This document shows, piece after piece, positions 5,940 to 7,968 of a stretch of 7,968 bases of DNA. The stretch covers positions 1-7,968 of the forward strand of contig JAEOTL010000455.1 of the NCBI GenBank assembly GCA_016839845.1, read 5' to 3'. Under the pieces are notes generated by a model, which ran no database searches, was not told where the DNA came from, and saw only the letters and a list, made by a program, of their open reading frames with translations. This DNA comes from Promethearchaeota archaeon (GTDB taxonomy: Archaea; Asgardarchaeota; Lokiarchaeia; Sigynarchaeales; SOKP01). Position 1 is the stretch's first letter, and every line of letters starts with the position of its first letter. The position numbers were made by a program, and so were the translations under genes.

Positions 5940-5982
5940 GTAATCAGTTTTTAATTTAGTAATAATACTCTTAACTGATTAC
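5940..5982. promoter_or_regulatory. 10-base inverted repeat flanking the likely promoter of the longin-like gene
   Basis: GTAATCAGTT (5940-5949) and AACTGATTAC (5973-5982) are perfect reverse complements separated by 23 bases, with centres 33 bases apart, close to three helical turns. The spacer begins with a TATA-like TTTAATTTA (5949-5957). A start about 25 bases further on would fall at the right arm and leave a leader of about 18 bases before the TTG at 5998. This layout suits an operator bound by a dimeric or tetrameric regulator and could also affect the divergent cluster. The rest of the 208-base intergenic region shows no gene. Confidence 0.4.
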
Positions 5983-5997
5983 GGGCTTTGATCTTAG

Positions 5998-6444
5998 TTG
6001 AAAACACTTTATGAATTAGGTTTTGTATTTCGAGGATTTGTTCTGCTTAATCATGTTTTTAAAGAGATGCCCATTCAGACCGAAAAAGGAGTAAATAAAG
6101 ATCTTAGAGGTGCATTTATTTCGGCTATAAGTGCATTTACAGAGACTGCTTTTAATCACAGCTCGTTGGAATACTTAGAATCGGGAGATATATTATTCAT
6201 TTTTAAAACGTCTGAAATTCAATCTAAGGATAACGTTGTCAAGGAACCATTAATAATTTACGGATTAGTAGACAAATCAAAAAAGAAATCGGATAAACTA
6301 GTGAGAAAGTTTTTTGATAAGACTGAGCCTATGCTCCAACTTTTTCTCCAGAAATATGGGGGAGCTAATTTTTCCGAATTAAATCAATTTGAATCTTTTG
6401 AAGAAATAGTGGTAGAATTTTTTGTGAAAAAACCACCAGAATGA
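5998..6444 (+). CDS. Small longin-like domain protein
   Basis: The protein is 148 residues long. Its pattern of hydrophobic strands and helices fits a longin or roadblock-type alpha-beta fold: a strand hairpin (about 3-10 and 13-22, with a GFVFRGFVLL turn), a helix (33-53), strands (57-71 and 83-91), then two helices (95-120 and 125-142). In eukaryotes such domains build SNARE regulators, TRAPP, adaptor subunits and GTPase-exchange platforms, and many occur in Asgard genomes with small GTPases. This is a fold-level inference from reading the sequence; no catalytic motif, Cys cluster or membrane segment is seen. The start is TTG: a TAG stop lies directly upstream in frame and the next in-frame methionine is residue 24. 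A ribosome binding site is weak or absent. Its TGA touches the stop codon of the convergent gene. Confidence 0.7.
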   Translation: MKTLYELGFVFRGFVLLNHVFKEMPIQTEKGVNKDLRGAFISAISAFTETAFNHSSLEYLESGDILFIFKTSEIQSKDNVVKEPLIIYGLVDKSKKKSDKLVRKFFDKTEPMLQLFLQKYGGANFSELNQFESFEEIVVEFFVKKPPE

Positions 6445-7965
6445 CTATTCTCCAAGACTCCATCCCTTAGGTTTAGCCCGAGAATAGTGAATCTTTCCTT
6501 GTTCCTTTAAAGAATTAACCATTTTTTCAACTTGCTTTGCATTAAACCCTTTAGAGACAATATCATCCATAAATTGAGCTTTAGTTGCTACCAGATTCTT
6601 TTCTTTTAAATAATCAATGATAATCTCATCCAGTGAATCGTCTGCACTGATTTTTTCTTCTTTTTGCTCTTCTGTATCTTCGCTACTAAGAGCTGCGTGC
6701 AATTTTTCCTTATCCGATTTCACCGTCTCTTCTATTACTATATGCTTTAGAGCACTTTTAGGTTCTTCTGCAGAAGGTTCAACCTCAACTATTCCTTCTT
6801 TTTCTTCTTCTAGAAGACTCCACACTGGATATTCAATTTTTTCATAAATTACAGATTTTTGGGTAATCATAATATCCAGTTCATTAAGGATTTCTTCTTG
6901 AGTGTACCCTAATTCTTTTAGATCCTTTGCTATGCCCTTAATATATCCTTTTTCCGTCAAAATCTTAAAAATGTGTTCCCTGATATTGGTAGGTACTTCT
7001 TCTATATTGGATAAATCCTCAACTATCCCCTCCTCCAGTTCTACTTCTAATTCAGCTGTTCTTAGTTTATCAGGGATAATGAGTTGTGGTTTTTGACCCC
7101 ATTCAAAATCAGAAATATTTCTAATTGTTCGATCATAACCCCCAAAAACAATATGTTTTTGGTCTTTTCCTACTAAATAACAGACATCCTTTATTGAAGT
7201 TGGTACTTTCGTTTTCCATTTTAATTCAAATTCTTTAGAATCTACATTAGGATTATGAAAAACTTTAAGCGTGCCATCAGAACACCCTGCAATAATTTCT
7301 CTGGCATTATCACCATCAATATCCTCAATAATTAACGAGAGTGGGCGACCTTCTTCACTTTCGATCTCTCTAAGGAGTTCTCCTTCAGCGGAAAGTACTC
7401 TAATTGATGAATCGTCGGTACTTAATACAATTTCATTTAATCCATCGTTTGTTACATCCCCTATTTTTAGAGCATTTACTTGGGAATTAAAATTTTGATT
7501 CCAAACTATATCCGGTGCCCCATCTTTGTATTGTATTAATTGTACGATACCGCTTTTTGTACCAACTACTAATCCATAAATTGGTAATTTTTCATTTGGT
7601 AATTTTAAATAGCCTAAAGAGCATGATGTTACCCAAGAATCATAATATAAAATAAATTTTGGCTCTTTTGCTTTAATATCGTCGAAAATTTTGATGGTTT
7701 TATCCTCACCTCCGAAGATAAGCTCATTTTTTCCATTTCTAGTAAAGTCTCCTGCAATACAACTAGTTATCTTTTTTGGTGATCTATATCTCATCAATCC
7801 TATTAGTTTTTTCTTTTCTTCGTTTAATTTCAGTACCATAAAATTCCCGTCACCAGCGCCGACTAACACCTCATCACATCCGTCTCCATCTATGTCAACA
7901 GTAAAGCTGCATCGACACCATCCGTCAAATTCTCTGTCATCAATGATATTCATCTTTTCATCCAT
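6445..7965 (-). CDS. FG-GAP/VCBS-like beta-propeller protein with two winged helices
   Basis: In this 506-residue protein, residues about 15-290 form a beta-propeller with Asp-rich loops of the FG-GAP type: DIDGDGCDE (24-32), DFTRNGKNE (73-81), DVTNDGLNE (170-178) and DIDGDNARE (215-223), each followed by a strand such as VLVGAGDG or LIFGGEDK, plus two blades without the Asp loop. Two related winged-helix domains follow, at about 327-384 and 444-504, separated by an acidic Glu-rich linker (385-440); each ends in a WSL wing motif. The propeller resembles those of BBS subunits and ITFG2, and winged helices bind DNA or proteins. There is no signal peptide, unlike many extracellular FG-GAP proteins, so a cytosolic scaffold is likely. 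The ATG at 7965 is near the window edge with no upstream stop visible, so the true start may lie beyond it. Confidence 0.78.
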   Translation of the reverse strand: MDEKMNIIDDREFDGWCRCSFTVDIDGDGCDEVLVGAGDGNFMVLKLNEEKKKLIGLMRYRSPKKITSCIAGDFTRNGKNELIFGGEDKTIKIFDDIKAKEPKFILYYDSWVTSCSLGYLKLPNEKLPIYGLVVGTKSGIVQLIQYKDGAPDIVWNQNFNSQVNALKIGDVTNDGLNEIVLSTDDSSIRVLSAEGELLREIESEEGRPLSLIIEDIDGDNAREIIAGCSDGTLKVFHNPNVDSKEFELKWKTKVPTSIKDVCYLVGKDQKHIVFGGYDRTIRNISDFEWGQKPQLIIPDKLRTAELEVELEEGIVEDLSNIEEVPTNIREHIFKILTEKGYIKGIAKDLKELGYTQEEILNELDIMITQKSVIYEKIEYPVWSLLEEEKEGIVEVEPSAEEPKSALKHIVIEETVKSDKEKLHAALSSEDTEEQKEEKISADDSLDEIIIDYLKEKNLVATKAQFMDDIVSKGFNAKQVEKMVNSLKEQGKIHYSRAKPKGWSLGE

Positions 7966-7968
7966 TAA

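Noticed and set aside
6617..7498. Three Ser-rich plus-strand open frames opposite the propeller gene (6617-6847, 6902-7096, 7271-7498)
   Set aside because: Their Ser and Ile richness is what Glu- and Asp-rich codons give when read on the other strand. The minus-strand protein has clear repeats and domains.
1..7968. CRISPR array, tRNA or rRNA gene, transposon or integrase
   Set aside because: No regularly spaced repeats, no cloverleaf or rRNA-like GC-rich block, and no transposase or recombinase motifs were seen in a read-through of both strands.

Overview
The window is AT-rich, gene-dense DNA that looks archaeal. Evidence: TTG starts, Shine-Dalgarno motifs of the GAGGTG/GGAGG type, TATA-like boxes upstream of genes, T-rich gene ends, and two proteins with a eukaryote-like architecture (a longin-like small protein and an FG-GAP propeller with winged helices). 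This combination, beside an anaerobe-type C_GCAxxG_C_C redox pair, best fits an Asgard archaeon, possibly of the Lokiarchaeia type. That assignment is inference; the window holds no rRNA or other marker gene.

Layout. Bases 1-26 carry the likely 5' end of a minus-strand gene that runs off the left edge. It diverges from a 98-residue acidic helical protein at 135-431 (+). A small single-zinc-finger protein (510-755, -) converges on that gene. A five-gene minus-strand cluster follows, read from 5789 down to 911: N-acyl-D-amino-acid deacylase-like amidohydrolase, saccharopine-dehydrogenase-like oxidoreductase, nitrilase-superfamily amidohydrolase, and two tandem divergent C_GCAxxG_C_C proteins. 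It ends in a hairpin plus T-run that overlaps the last stop codon. A 208-base AT-rich intergenic region (5790-5997) with two inverted repeats separates the cluster from a divergent longin-like gene (5998-6444, +). That gene abuts, stop codon to stop codon, a 506-residue propeller protein (6445-7965, -) carrying two winged-helix repeats.

How the genes may work together. The five-gene cluster reads as a small cytosolic catabolic or salvage module. Two hydrolases would open amide bonds of acylated, possibly D-configured, amino acids or related amides. A nucleotide-dependent dehydrogenase-like enzyme would act on a product, and two cysteine-rich proteins may carry electrons or bind a metal cluster. 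The substrate is unknown. The longin-like and propeller proteins are not obviously part of this module; their folds recall trafficking or GTPase-regulatory scaffolds of eukaryotes, but no function is shown by the sequence. No CRISPR array, tRNA, rRNA, transposon or phage gene was seen.
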